A stretch of 64,000 nt of DNA from Chionis minor. Its lineage: Eukaryota > Chordata > Aves > Charadriiformes > Chionididae. The first letter of the stretch is position 1; the number at the start of each line of letters is the position of its first letter. The notes beneath the pieces are model-generated. The model did not search any database. It was given only the letters and a program-made list of their open reading frames with translations, and had not been told where the DNA came from. The translations under genes were made by a program, and so were the position numbers. The DNA lies in contig VZSF01005686.1 in NCBI GenBank assembly GCA_013398295.1, forward strand, positions 718,176 through 782,175. Direction: 5' to 3'. Positions 12,759 through 24,990 of the stretch are shown here, piece by piece.

Positions 12759-13088
12759 TAAAGGGCCTACAGGAAAGATAGGGACAAAATTTTTAGCATG
12801 GCCTGTTGTGATAGGACAAGGGATCATGGCTTTAAACTAAAAGAGGGAAGATTTAGACTAGATATAAGGAAGAAATTTTTTACTGTAAGCATGGTGAAAA
12901 CACTGAAACAGGTTGCCCTGAGAGGTGGTAGATGTCCCGTCCCTGAAAACATTCCAGGTCAGGTTGGATGGTGCTCTGAGCAACCTCATCTGGTTAAAGA
13001 TGTCCCTGCTCATTGAAGGGCGGTTGGACCAGATGACATTTAAAGGTCCCTTCTGACCCAAACCATTCTATGATTCTATTATTCTATA
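12759..13088 (+). mobile_element. CR1 LINE, 5'-truncated 3' end, relatively young
   Basis: The sequence follows the CR1 3' consensus without large gaps. It opens with the region encoding the end of ORF2; one open stretch reads [15 protein letters not shown] before frameshifting. It continues through the GGTTGGACCAGATGAC block and ends in tandem ATTCTATG-type units at about 13060-13088, the hallmark of CR1 tails. Divergence looks low compared with the other copies here. CR1 copies are made by target-primed reverse transcription and are usually 5'-truncated, as this one is. It appears to belong to the same subfamily as the minus-strand copy at 47.05 kb, since both share the RGQVG / GQVGWCSEQP-type reading in the alternative frame. 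It has no coding capacity. Confidence 0.93.
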
Positions 13089-13849
13089 AATACATGAAGT
13101 CCCCGCTAACCAAGGCTAAGTAATTAACTCTTTTATAGCAATGGAGGTTTACCAGCCCTTCATATCTTTTTATCACTTCATGATACCCCCATGCCCGAGT
13201 TTTTCTTTTGCAATTTGCTACAATAACCTCCCACCATATTTCTACTCTTTAGTAGTCAAATGTAATTGCCCAGCTGCATATCCGTCTGACTGCAATGACC
13301 ACAACAGATATATTTCCCAAGCCCTTCTCTTCTTTTCTCCACCTACATACAGGTACCCAGCCTGTGATCTCTCTAAAAGTTGTTCAGCAGATAAACTGGA
13401 GCAGCAGCCACAGCTAACTGCTGTGATTACTTGCTACCTCACTGTCTTTTCCTTGACTGCAAGCTTGTGAGGTGGCAGCCTTAGTTTATGGCAGGAACAA
13501 GGAAGGCTAAAGAAATGCCTTGATGTGTCACATGAAGTATTGGTTGCCAGGGGTTCACTTAGATAAGTAGTCTTTCCTACGGTTGATTTCTTTAGAACCC
13601 AGATAATAATAGATGTGGTTGTTGTGTTTGGTTTTTTTACCCTTGCTTTTCAGGTTATATCACAGATTTTTGGCAAGGTCCTGCCTAAGCAGACTTACTT
13701 TAAAAAAAGAACTGTTAAAAAAAGATCTTAAGTCAAATCCTAAAGTTCTGGAAAAATGAATGCCCCAATTTCCCATTGTTTTACATCTCACATAATATAG
13801 TCTTATCCAGCATTTTTAATCCAAATATTTTACTGAGGTCATCAGCTTG

Positions 13850-13955
13850 ATGTGTATTTTACAGATATATAAAACAGATAATGAAGTAAACGGATGCTCC
13901 ATAAGACAGTTTTGGAGCCAGGAATGAATAACAGTGCTTTGAATCCCTTTCCAGC
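13850..13955 (-). mobile_element. Possible MIR fragment, minus strand
   Basis: TGTATTTTACAGATATATAA, followed about 40 bases later by TTTGGAGCCAGGAATGAATA and CTTTGAATCCC, mirrors the reverse-complement MIR order (CCCATTTTACAGATGAGGAA ... GCAGAGCCGGGATTCGAAC). Spacing agrees roughly. It is strongly diverged. Confidence 0.4.
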
Positions 13956-14628
13956 GTACCGTGTGTGCAATAATAAAGAGCTGTGGAAATGGCTGTGAAA
14001 CGACAGAATCACCCCAGTTGAAGTGATTATACAGAAAAGTTTGAAAAGAAGTGGAAAATCAGGCCCTGAATGAGACATAAAGCAACTAGATGAACCAAAT
14101 GTACATTCCTCCTTTATTAACTTTCTTAATGAGGTTATCTCTGACTATCAGGAACTCTAACGAGACCAACAACCATCTATTTTAAATGCCAAGCAAACGT
14201 CTGTTAAGCAACAGACTCCCTCTTCGTACGGCTGATGCTCTCGAATCCTAATAGTAACTGACAAGATTTCCCCATCTGGACTCCTTTTTTTTTTTTTTTT
14301 ACTTTGCATTTTGAGTATGTGACACAGAGCTGTGCAAGGGATTGCCTTTACAAGCAGAGCTGTATGTTTTTTAAAACGGGTGAAGAGCATTGTAATAACA
14401 TATGTGGAAAGATCAAAATGCAATTTCTTTTTATTATTCCTATTATTGCATTCCCCTACACAATGGCAACCTCTTCAGAGACATCGTCTGCAACATAATA
14501 TTGATTTAATGTGCCACTTCATATGCCTGCCACGTCCTCAGATTAAAGATTTAAATTAATATGACAAGTGAAACACTAAGAAATTCAACAAATCACCAGA
14601 TAGGCTTATCCACACAGAGTACATTTTA

Positions 14629-14668
14629 TAGTAAGAAAAAAACCAAAACAAACAAAAAACCCCCACCA
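14629..14668 (+). repeat. A/C-rich low-complexity stretch
   Basis: AAAAAAACC, AAAACAAAC and AAAAAACCCCC runs in succession, of the same type as at 7.7 kb and 9.1 kb. Confidence 0.75.
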
Positions 14669-16796
14669 CAGCAGCCACAGCTTAGGCGTAGGGCAGATTT
14701 AATTTGCTTGATTGATCTTGAGATCTTTGAGTGCAAATTCATTATTCTCTTATTAACTATTATCATTATTGGAATTTATAAGGAACCTATAAACCTATTA
14801 AACTGGTCTTAAATGCTGCGATCTATTTATTGAACATACCAGCAATGAAAAATTAATTATTAAACAACCACCACAGGAAAACATCAGTGGCCTTGTCACC
14901 TCAGAGCTAGATTGATAGCATGTTACCTTCTGGAGAGTGGGGCCCTGCAACAGTCAAATATAAACCTTGGAAGGGTAATGCCGAGTATGTCGCAGTGTAA
15001 GTCACATTTTTAATTTAATGTTTTATTAAATGTTAGATAGAATAAATTTATCCAGGCCTCACAGACTCTGTCTTAATAAATGAATTGGCACTTTTTCAGA
15101 TGTAAAAAATGGTCACAGCTTCTCAAGGGCATCAGAAAACCTGAAGCATAAGACACCAGTAAATACAACGAGCAAAGGCAGCGTGGACAGTGATATATTT
15201 ACAAGCACTGCGGGTGAGCCAACACTTTCAAAATGCTGAGGCTAACAAAACGAGGGCAGTGAACTCCCAAAATGGGAAAAGCACCTGCAGTAAGAAGCTG
15301 TGCTTGAGTGCTGTTGCACGAATGTGTCCACTACTGAAAAGAAGTGGAAAGGGTATGGGTTTATCACCCTCCTGTTACTATATTTCAGGATATGTTTATA
15401 CATTTAAAATTTCATGAGCAGTATTAATAATTTATTTTTCTCCTGTCCTTTAATTTTCTAAGGCTAGACTTTGAAAACAAAAGGCAGGGAGATGATATAT
15501 TCTCTCCCTCCTCTGCAGTTATCTACAGCACCTTCACTTGCATTTCCCTGTAGAACTGCTGTCATTAGTAATATATAATTTGGCTAGGGAAAATGGTTAC
15601 AAGTTCCTTAGTCAAAACCAATATGCCCCTGCCCTGGCACATCCCTCCAGAGACATCCTAAGATTTCCGCAAGCGGCTCCATTTCGAAAACATTTGGCTT
15701 TTACATAAGGCAGGACAGCTCAACACTACCACTCAAGCAATGAAAGGCTTTCACAGCACAATCGAGCTGTACTGTATATTTCCACAGACACTAAACTAAA
15801 TGATAGTAAATGGCTGTCAAAGCTGCCGGAAAAGTTCCCTTCCCCCTATTGTCGAATAATAAAAAAAAAATACTTAGCATGCTTTTTTCCCAGAACTCTA
15901 AAATGTTGGTGTGCAATAGCTATCCATCTCACGTTGCCACACGTTACGCTGGTAGCCAGCATAAGAACAACAGGTTCCAATAAGCAACGTGGAAACCCAG
16001 AGAAAGCACTGAGTTATGCTAAAAACATTTTCTCCTGCAGTCTGTCCTCCTTGAATTCATGCAGCTGGCATCCTCCTGTTGGATGCAGAAGATGATTTGA
16101 ACAAGAAGGTAAAAAGGAAGAGAACCCTGAAACTTCCTTTGAGCATAGAATTTTTCCAGAAAGTCAGGAAGAAAATTTCCAGCATGAAAACAATATAAAG
16201 GAAAGTGAATAACAAAACAAACAAACCAAAAAAAAGCACACATTTATGCTTTAAGTTCGAAATACACGATATTCTTGAGCTAACTACATGACACTTGTCA
16301 CCCCACTTATAACTGCTGCAGCTGATGTAAGAGGAAATTAGGAGGACTTTATTCATTAAAAAATTAAATGTGACTTCAGATAAACAAAGGGTCACATGGA
16401 AAAATAAGCAGTGAGATGAACTTGCTACCAGTAAAAATGACAAAACCCCAAAGCTGGGCTACACTATTTAATCCTACCTGTCTTTAGCTGACACAGGAAA
16501 TGTATTATAACCTCAGATGAGTAGTCATATTTTATAACAGAAACTGCATATTTATATGGAAATTTTATTTTTTTCATTCAAAATGAGAAGGAAAAGTTAT
16601 GAAACAAAAATGTCCTTTTTTCTCATCCATTCTGTGAGGATAATAACTTAGACATTAGTGGGTTTTCCTGAAGTTTACAACACTGGATGCAAGAACAGAA
16701 GCCAGTTTTGAAACTATTATGTGGTCTATATTTATATGAAGAATACACAGTGTTCAACAAATGACACTAATAATATCCTGAAGTTTAGATTTTTAC

Positions 16797-17375
16797 TGGT
16801 TTTGGCTGGGGTAGAGTTAATTTTCTTTGTAGCAGCCTGTATGGTGCTATGTTCTGGATTTGTGACCAAAACAGTGTTCATAACACACGGATATTTTAGC
16901 TGTTGCCAAGCAGCACTTAGACATTGTCAAGGTCTTTTCTGTCTCTCACGCTGCCCCACCAGTGAGCAGGCTGAGGGTGCACAAGAACCTGGCAGGGGAC
17001 ACAGCTGGGACAGCTGACCCCAACTGACCAAAGGGATATTCCATGCCATACGACATTGTGCTCAGCAATATAAGCTGGGGGAAGGAGAAGGAAGGGAGGT
17101 CATTTGGAGTTATGGCATTTCTCTTTTCTAGTCACTGTTATACGTGATGGATCCCTGCTTTCCTGGAGATGGCTGAACACGTGCCTGCCAAAGGGAATTA
17201 GTGAACAAATCCCTTGTTTTGCTTTGCTTGTGTGCATGGCTTTTGCCTCACCTATTAAACTGCCTTTATCTCAACCCACAATTTACTGTTCTGATTCACT
17301 TCACCATCCCACTGTGGGGTAGCGAGCAAGTGGCTTTGTGGTGCTTTCCTGACTGCCAGGATTAAACCACAACCA
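16797..17375 (+). mobile_element. Solo LTR of an avian endogenous retrovirus
   Basis: This 579-base block begins TGGTTTTGGCTGGGG and ends CCACAACCA, giving TG...CA termini. A TATA-like box (AATATAAG) lies at 17067-17074 and a poly(A) signal (ATTAAA) at 17254-17259, in the order expected of U3-R-U5 on the plus strand. The text closely resembles a widespread avian LTR family that I recognise, including GCACAAGAACCTGGCAGGGG, the ACTGACCAAAGGGATATTCC stretch and the TCTCAACCCACAA end. No second LTR, primer-binding site or gag/pol-like frame lies nearby, so this is a solo LTR left by recombination. No exact target duplication is visible at the edges, so it is not very recent. ERV class was not determined. 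Boundaries are accurate to a few bases. Confidence 0.85.
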
Positions 17376-19824
17376 GTTTTTAATTATTCCGGTAACAGGT
17401 AAAACACCTTTTTTTTTCCTTTTTCTTTTTGTCCCTCCCCCTCACTCCACTCCCCAATGGCAGCTTTCATTTTTTCCTTACACTTTATTATCAAATCACC
17501 TTTTTTTGGTGGTGGGAAGGAAGATGGACTAAGTTTTAAAGAAAGTTCTTTCAACAGAAATTCTTTTAGACACAGTTTCAGCTACTAAAGTAGTTAGTTA
17601 CTAAACTACTTAGTTACTAAACTACTACTGTTTGCTTTAGTACTTTGTAAAACTACTACTACAAACTACTGCATTTTGACTGGATTTTTGAGGTACACTG
17701 CTTTGTAACTCAGGCATATGAAAATGTTAACACTTTTAAGCAAGAATAGGTGTGTACATAAGCAAGCAAATAAATATGTTTCATACACACGTTATAAGAG
17801 ACCAGAAAATCAAGCACAGCATAAGTAACTCAAAATGTTCCAGCTGCATCTAAACTTAACCCTCTTGGAAAATTACTCCATCCAGCCAAAAGTCCAGTCC
17901 ATGTGCACTGATTTCCTTTCCAGGATTATCAGAACACTGAGAAGAGGGACATGGCAGATGTCTTTCTCTTGCCAAAATATGAAATTTACATCCTGTCAGG
18001 AACATGCTCCCTGACTTGGACATTTGCAGGGCTGACATGTTCAGTGCTACAGATACATTCATAGTGTCTTTCTCCTGCTCTGGAGTGAAGAGAAATTTGA
18101 TAGTGGTGGAATGACAGGGCTTATCTCCTTACTCCAGAACAAAGAAAACAGTGACCAATTGCAGCAGTTGTTACCCAAGGATACACTCTCAATCCGATAT
18201 ATCTGAATTCTCTCCATTAAAATGACAAAAATGTATGGGAAGTTAGGCAGGGGAAAGAATATAAAGTGGTAGTTACAATAATAAGTAAATCATAATATTA
18301 CTCTAGCGCTTGAACATTTAGCACTTCTAGAACTGTAAAAATATCAATATTCAGTAGTTATAAAGCTCACATTGCTAAATATGTGACACTGCAACATGTG
18401 TTAGCTCACTTTCTTTCTATTAAGTGGCAAAATTTATGAGTCTGTCTAAAGAAAACTATAGCCATCAGATATCAAATACAGCCTGTGCCTTTTCTGTAGC
18501 CAACAAAAAGATCAGATATTCTTGTTGAATAGGATAAATGACCATATAAATTTTTTTCAATATTTTCAGGCAGAAGATAACTTGCCTAAACATTTTTCTT
18601 GCCTGTTACCAAGTATAAGAATTCAAGCTGAAATTTGCACTTCTCTGCTAGTAAACAGGTATGCAGCTGAAGCCTTCTGGCCAGTAAAATCAAACAGACT
18701 TACAATAACTTGCATAGGATGCTCAATTTCATCTACAATATAACATACACAGTACCATTATATCGACAACAGCCAGCCCAGCACAAATCTAACCCCAGAT
18801 CTAAAATATGATGTCATTTGGAAATCCATATATTGTCAAGAACGTAGTGCTCTACTCCAATATAGTGTACTTCTATAAAAGTAGCCACTAGATACAGATT
18901 GATATCAGACTATCTGTACTATCGGTACTTACAAATGGGAATCTCTGAATCTACAACCTATGACTCGCATATAAGCTTTACCAAAAGTAAGGATACGAAC
19001 TTCCAAAACTTTATCAACTGAGACAATTTACAGTGAGTCAGCAAAGTGAAAGTCCATCAAAGCGAACAGCAAGAGAAATAATGGTTCTGCCAGTTTTAAC
19101 AGAAGGATTTGCTTCCCATTTCTCCCCAAAGCACAATACTTCTTTAATAAGGTGCACAATAATGAGAGTATCTAATGAAAAATTTCTCCAAGATATATGG
19201 GTCTTAGTAGGTGATTACATTTTGTATTTCAAATGTTTTTATCCTATGTAACATAAGATAACAGATGGACAGGTAGACAGATAAATTGATGGATACAAAG
19301 CATTAGCATGTGTGTGCATATATGTCAGTGCATGACTAGAAATCTGCTTGGCAATCCCGTTAAATGCCAAAAAGACTTCTAAATGGATGTTAAATACAAA
19401 TTAAAAAATTGAAAGTCCGTGACTTTCACCTTTAACCTTTAGTAACCTTTGGTTTTGAGGATGAAAAATTGAGATTTGCCATCCACTTGTACAGTGAATA
19501 ATGAGCTAATAAATTTACAGAAAGATGAATGCAGAATTCTTGGTTTCTCTTTAAAAAGGTGCCTACAACCCCAATGAATTATTTTAATCAAAAACAGAAG
19601 AGCCATAAATACTGTGAAAGGACTACATTTTCAAGAGCTCATCCAACTCTTATGGACATAAATGAGACTGTTTACTGTGGTACTATTACCTGTGAGTATA
19701 TACTCACTCTTTTACTAAAGGCAAACGTTTTTTAAACAAATAAATTCCCAGAAGTTGTGTGTATTATAAATGCTTTCACACATGGAAATCATGGGGATAA
19801 TAGATTACACTCCGTGTTACAGGC
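17376..19824. other. Gene-free stretch between LTR and MIR-like SINE
   Basis: It holds the T-rich run at 17409-17430 and the ACTAC-type local duplication at 17576-17672. Nothing else is recognised. Confidence 0.5.
17595..17626 (+). repeat. Tandem duplication, 16 bp x 2
   Basis: TAGTTACTAAACTACT is present twice, head to tail without mismatch. The surrounding 17576-17672 is full of further ACTAC/TAGTA variants, so the duplication arose within a locally repetitive stretch. Confidence 0.9.
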
Positions 19825-20030
19825 AGAAAGAATTATTATCCTTGGTGACTTTGGGCAGGTAATTTCATTCTTCTTTCCCCCCCTTGCTTTCCTATTCTTC
19901 GCCTATGAATCCTATTTTTTTTTGTGAGCTCTTTGAAGCAGGAATTATTTATATATGTACTTTAGTCCTCCAGTATTGACTGGGGACTCCAGGAACAAAT
20001 GTAATATAGATGTAATAAATATATGGATGG
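19825..20030 (+). mobile_element. Ancient MIR-like SINE with L2-like tail
   Basis: Near 19841-19890 a GGTGACTTTGGGCAGGTAA block followed by pyrimidines resembles the conserved MIR segment. At about 19924-19945 TGTGAGCTCTTTGAAGCAGG matches the start of the L2-type tail shared by MIR-like SINEs. The end has an ATTGACTGGGGACTCCAGGA block and an ATGTAATAAATATA tail. The copy is strongly diverged and the family call rests on recalled consensus patterns; the exact subfamily is uncertain. Confidence 0.6.
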
Positions 20031-20813
20031 ATATTCACAGCTGAAGGTGTGATATGTACACCATTGTTACCGTTACCTGTGAAGATGGTACTCGGTCTGG
20101 AGTATGTGCTATACCAAGCAAACCGATCTCCCTTTTGTCAAAAAACTTCCACTCATTTCTAACAGTTTCTAAAGTTCACTATAAACTTACTTAATTTATA
20201 GTCCTTATCACTGTGTTCCTCCCTTTCTCCCTTCACTTGTCTCCTTTCTGTCCCTCTGCAACATATTGCTACTGTGGGAGGTATTCACACTGTCTAACTT
20301 TAGTCAACTAATTTAGGGCTCTGAATCACCCTCTAGGAATGCCTACCTCATAGAATATGACTATATATGGAATAGGCATTTTTAAACTTAGGTGTTCTAA
20401 TATGTACTTTCTTCAAATACCCAAAGTATCTTGGCCTAGGTGGTGTTAATACTTCCTCTGTATAAAACACTGCCTGTCAACAGTAAGCGAATTTATGTAG
20501 TGTTCAGTTTGCAGATATTTTTTCACTAGCTTAGCACCTCACTTTCATTTTCTCTCACCTAGATTTAACACAGTAAGCACGCTATCTGTAGGAAAGCATA
20601 AAAGAAAAAAAAAAAAGAAAGTAAAAAGATTAAATGCATATGGTATTTACCCATGGAATTTGCTAAAACATTAGCAGAATTTAAAAAGCACATGGCTGCT
20701 AAATAAATTGCAGCATTCAGCCAAGGAGGCTGCAGCTGTGAGTAAGACAGTACATCAGTCCCATGCCTAACCACATCTTGACCTTGCTTCGGAGACTGTC
20801 AACAAAGGTGCCA

Positions 20814-20835
20814 ATTAGAGCAATGATTAGAGCAA
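20814..20835 (+). repeat. Short direct repeat, period 12
   Basis: ATTAGAGCAA occurs at 20814-20823 and 20826-20835, just upstream of the inverted repeat and X-box-like motif at 20844-20877. Confidence 0.8.
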
Positions 20836-20863
20836 CACATTTTCTGTTGTGCTAAACACAACA

Positions 20864-20877
20864 GTTACCAAGGGGAC
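20864..20877. promoter_or_regulatory. Second candidate RFX X-box
   Basis: GTTACCAAGGGGAC also satisfies RYYNYY-N2-RRNRAC, but its second half is farther from the ideal than the site at 40335. It overlaps by one base a perfect 8-bp inverted repeat (CTGTTGTG at 20844-20851 and CACAACAG at 20857-20864). It is a motif match only. Confidence 0.22.
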
Positions 20878-23800
20878 AAAGATCATACATTTTGCTTAAC
20901 ACTGGATTCCTGATTGGCTCAACACAGATCTTCCACTGACAAGTACTTTGGTAAGTCTCAAGATGAGAAGCAGGTAAGTAAGTGCACCACTCATATACTT
21001 TTCTTTTGATCTCTTGGGACACAGAAAAGCTTATACTGTAAATGTCTGAATGATTTCCTGGTACATCGTTTATTTTGTTTAGTTTATCATCTCACTCACA
21101 CAAATTCAGTGATCTAAGAATTTACTCAGTTCCTTCTATATCGGGATTTAATGTTAAAACTATTTGTTTCCACACATCACAACTAATTATGTCAGCCATA
21201 AATTATGCATCCTAGTTCAACATACTGAGAACTGAAAGCCAGGTATTAAACATCAGCTTCTGAAAGCCTCCCCTTCAACCAAGCCATAAGAAAAGGCTTG
21301 ATCAACGTATCAACTATCAACAAGTTTATTTAGTTAAAGAATGTTAAATGTGATAAGGTGTTGTGAGAGAGAAAAAGAGGGAAATAATTTTTTTCTGTCT
21401 CAGTTGCAAAATGAATGCAGTTAACTTAGACAAAACTTACAGAGGCAAAATGAAAAAGAAGTATAGTTGAATATGGACTGTCCACAGCATAAAAAAGCAT
21501 TGTGCTGTGTACTAATGGTAGAGAAAGGACTATGGGATTGTACTATAACATTAAGCTTTACTTGGAGTTCCATTAATAGAAGACATGTTGGTGGTCTCAG
21601 ACACAATATAATATAAAGATCACAAATCTATTTTAAGCGAACAGGAAAATGTTTAGCTGATATAGGCATACAAAGAATTATTTTGAAATACATAAGGCAT
21701 TTCTATCCATGACTCTTTAAATTTATAAAAAATGTACATTTGGCAATTAGTATTAATTCCTATTTATCAAAAGTTTAATTAAAACGAGTGGAATTAGTTT
21801 TACTCAACACGACATTGTTTTTCCTTCCTAATCAGATCTGCTTTCCACCATAGTAGTTACAATGAATTGACCATCCAGGGAGAACCACAAGGATATGGAA
21901 AGATGCAAGCTCTGTCCAAGCAGGTTTTAAGCACAAGAAGGATTTTAAATTGAATCTGTATAGAGGCATACAGACTGACAGTCATGATAGAGTTACTTAC
22001 TTGGATTTACCAGTTCCTGGGAGGTGGGAAGAATTTATATAACATACCCTATTTTAAACTTCGCATTTCTCAGATAATGTTACGGACAAACTTCAAATAT
22101 TCGGCTAAAATTTACAAGACAGTTCAGAGGTGTCTGCATACAAACTAACTACTGCTTCATCAAAATTCTTCTTTTACAGTTAGGTACAGGATTAAGATGT
22201 TTCTTTACCAGCTGCCTTCTTTGTAAAGTACTATGACATATCTTTTTTTCTTTTGGTGAGAAAAAATGCATTGTACAATAGCAAGTTATGATATAACATT
22301 GACGCTATTATCAACACTTCTGACTGTACTCTAAATCTTTAAATTGCTTTCCTAAAAAAAGTCTGGGACAAAAAATTCCAGTACCTTGAATATACACATA
22401 CTTTTGAAGTTATAAAAAGGAGTTAATGGAATTGTTATATTTTTACATTTTAAGGAAAAAGACAGTACAAACTTTATTACTTTGCTATTTTGGGCTGTTC
22501 TATTTTTTCCTCCTCCTCTAGCCCTAACTTACTAGTGCATGAATGGGATTGTATTATACCTGCTCAATAGAATATGAAGTTAAACATGTTCACGTGTTGC
22601 TAATGATACACTAATATACTTAAAATAATATTTCATATGGATTAACAGAATATGTACATCTTGTGGATAGGCAAGACCTATGTATCTTGTGAAATCTGTG
22701 TTTGTTAATATGAAGACACAGAAGCTTCTTTTAGTAAGATTTAGATAGGAGAGTATTTTCTTCTCTAACAGATAAATGGCATGATATTTTGTACATTACC
22801 TGTCAAATATTTGATTTGATAGATTCTCCATTTCTCAAAGTAGAATCAGTATGGAAAAAATATATTTGAAGTTAATGTAATAATTAATGTGTCTGTCCAT
22901 CTAGCTTTACTGTTTTCAGCTGTTTCCTTCTGGGAACCATACATAATTCTGCTCTGAGAGTTTTGACTGGATGGTTTGAGGATCATAGTTTGTCTTACAC
23001 AGACAAGTATAATTAAAAGTGTCAGGAAAAATCAATGTCTTTGAAAAATAGAGTGCCATCATAAAAAAAAAAAAAGTGAAATCACAAGTGATTTGAGAGT
23101 GTTCATAAAAACCAGCTTTTCAACTGTATCTTTGTCATATTTGGATGAAATCTGAGTTCCACTGAGGTAAAAAACAAAATTCCTATTGATTTTTATTGAT
23201 ACAATTTTTACCTTTAAGTGAATGTGTAAGAACTGAATAGAACAATGGCATATGTTTATGTCCCTATGATTGTATATATTTGGAAAACCCCCAGTAAGGG
23301 CAGCAACAGTATATTGTCCCAGTTCTTGATTAAGTGTAGGTTAGCTGAGTAAGTATCTTAGACATTTTTTATAGCTGTGACTCTTGAGGGAAAAAAAGCC
23401 AAAAAAAAGCTGTTAAAATTCTGAAAGGTTACCTTTTGTAACTCATAATTTTATTATTTTGCTTAGCCTAAAGAAAAAAAAAAATCATAATGATTTTAGT
23501 GTTTATATGAACTTGAAATGTGGAGGTGCTAAAAACACCACCCACACGTGCTCCCAATAGTTACAGAAACTCCCATGGCTTGAAGCTGCTGGGTATCTTT
23601 TCACTGATTTAAGGATATGAAGCAGGACCTTCCAAACAAACAGGTATGTTAGCCAATATAATCCTTCACAGCTTATTCCCACTGTGTTGCTTCACTTACT
23701 ATCTTGTACATTAAAATTATAACCATTGATACCACTCCCCAAGAAGAAGTCATTACCAGGGACTAACGGGATGGAGAGAAGGAAGATATTAAAACATTTC

Positions 23801-24634
23801 ATTTGAAAAATGCAGCATCTCTCATGGATTCCGATACCCTACTAAAGTTTGGGGAATATAGGTGGATGCATAGCCTTTTAAGGAAAGGAGAGAACCAAGA
23901 AGCCTGCCTGAAAAGTACTGATAAATCTATGTTCACATTAATTTTGATATACATTCTAGAGAAAAACAAAAGAAAAAAACTCCTGCAAGAAAATGTGCCA
24001 ATTCTGCACTGGAATATTGTCAGGATGCAGACTTATTTCACACAGTATTTTAATGCGTATTTATTGATACATTTTATCATGGTGGGTTTACATAAAAAAT
24101 AGTGGGCTACAGGCTTTGTTTAATGAGCAACAGCCTCCTAGATATGTTGAAAAGCATTCTGTGATATTCTCCCAAATGGCAATGCACCATTGAAAAGGCA
24201 TATATTTATCTCTTAATATTATCTGAATATACATACATTTCAAGAGATCTATTAACCCACAGCAAATACAAAGCATGGATATGAAGCCAGCAGCAGGCAC
24301 AGTATTCTCACTGTTTTCCATATACATTGTTTCTGCAAAACTCAGCCTTCAATCACTTAACTTTAAGTCATTTTCTTAGGTCTGGCTGGCAAACTGTAAA
24401 GACTTACATAACTTTTTATTAGGTTGCTGCTTATTTTGCAAATATATTGTGAAAAGCATTTGGCTTTGAATTGTTCATTGCAGTGAGCTCATATTTTTGG
24501 TATACATATTTTTTCCTGTAAATTATCTAAATGGCACATGGTACAGTTTCTGTTCTTATATTTGATGCAAAAGCATCATTAATATAACATTATGATCATT
24601 AATAGGTGTGACTGTACAACTTATGTTCTATCCC

Positions 24635-24672
24635 TGCACAAGCTTTCTTATGCTTTCTTATGCTGCACAAGC
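24635..24672 (+). repeat. Nested direct repeats
   Basis: GCTTTCTTAT is repeated perfectly at 24642-24651 and 24652-24661. The pair is bracketed by two copies of TGCACAAGC (24635-24643 and 24664-24672). Confidence 0.9.
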
Positions 24673-24900
24673 ACTGTGGTATTTTAGAACTTTCCAAAAT
24701 TAAGTGAAGAGCACCAAGTTTTCTTCTTATTTTTTCTTCAAATAAGAAGCTCTATTTATATTTTTGATTGTGCTATATTATACTGATAATTTTTGTGTTG
24801 CTATGCATGGAAAAAAAGGTCACGGTAGCAAGTTTTACTGTTACTCTTATAACTCAGCATCCTATATTTGCCTATAGCAAAATAGCTTGCTCAAGGAAAA

Positions 24901-24990
24901 AGAATATATATAGTATATATACTCATATACACATACAGATGTATGTGTGTGTATATATGTGTGCATATATATGTACATATGTATAATTCG
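24901..24990. repeat. AT/GT-rich (TATG/TATA/TGTG) simple repeat
   Basis: Imperfect mixed TATA, TACA, GTGT and ATGT units over about 90 bases, largely alternating purine-pyrimidine. Confidence 0.85.

Larger units (their letters stand above)
13089..16796. other. Gene-free stretch, TAAT-dense part at 14.4-14.9 kb
   Basis: Apart from a possible MIR (13850) and A/C-rich DNA (14629) there is no repeat. The 14390-14880 segment is dense in TAAT/ATTA homeodomain core motifs, and 15660-15860 is a less AT-rich, repeat-free block. Either could be conserved non-coding sequence, but that cannot be judged without alignment. Confidence 0.4.

Noticed and set aside
16057..16443. 128-codon minus-strand open frame rich in Phe/Leu/Ser, like a membrane protein
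   Set aside because: A/G-rich plus-strand DNA read backwards gives Phe/Leu/Ser codons. There is no recognisable family and no promoter or splice signals.
20880..20980. Possible exon ending at GCAG|GTAAGT (20970)
   Set aside because: The open frames leading to the donor are only a few to about 25 codons long before a stop (for example TAA near 20900) and lack a credible acceptor.
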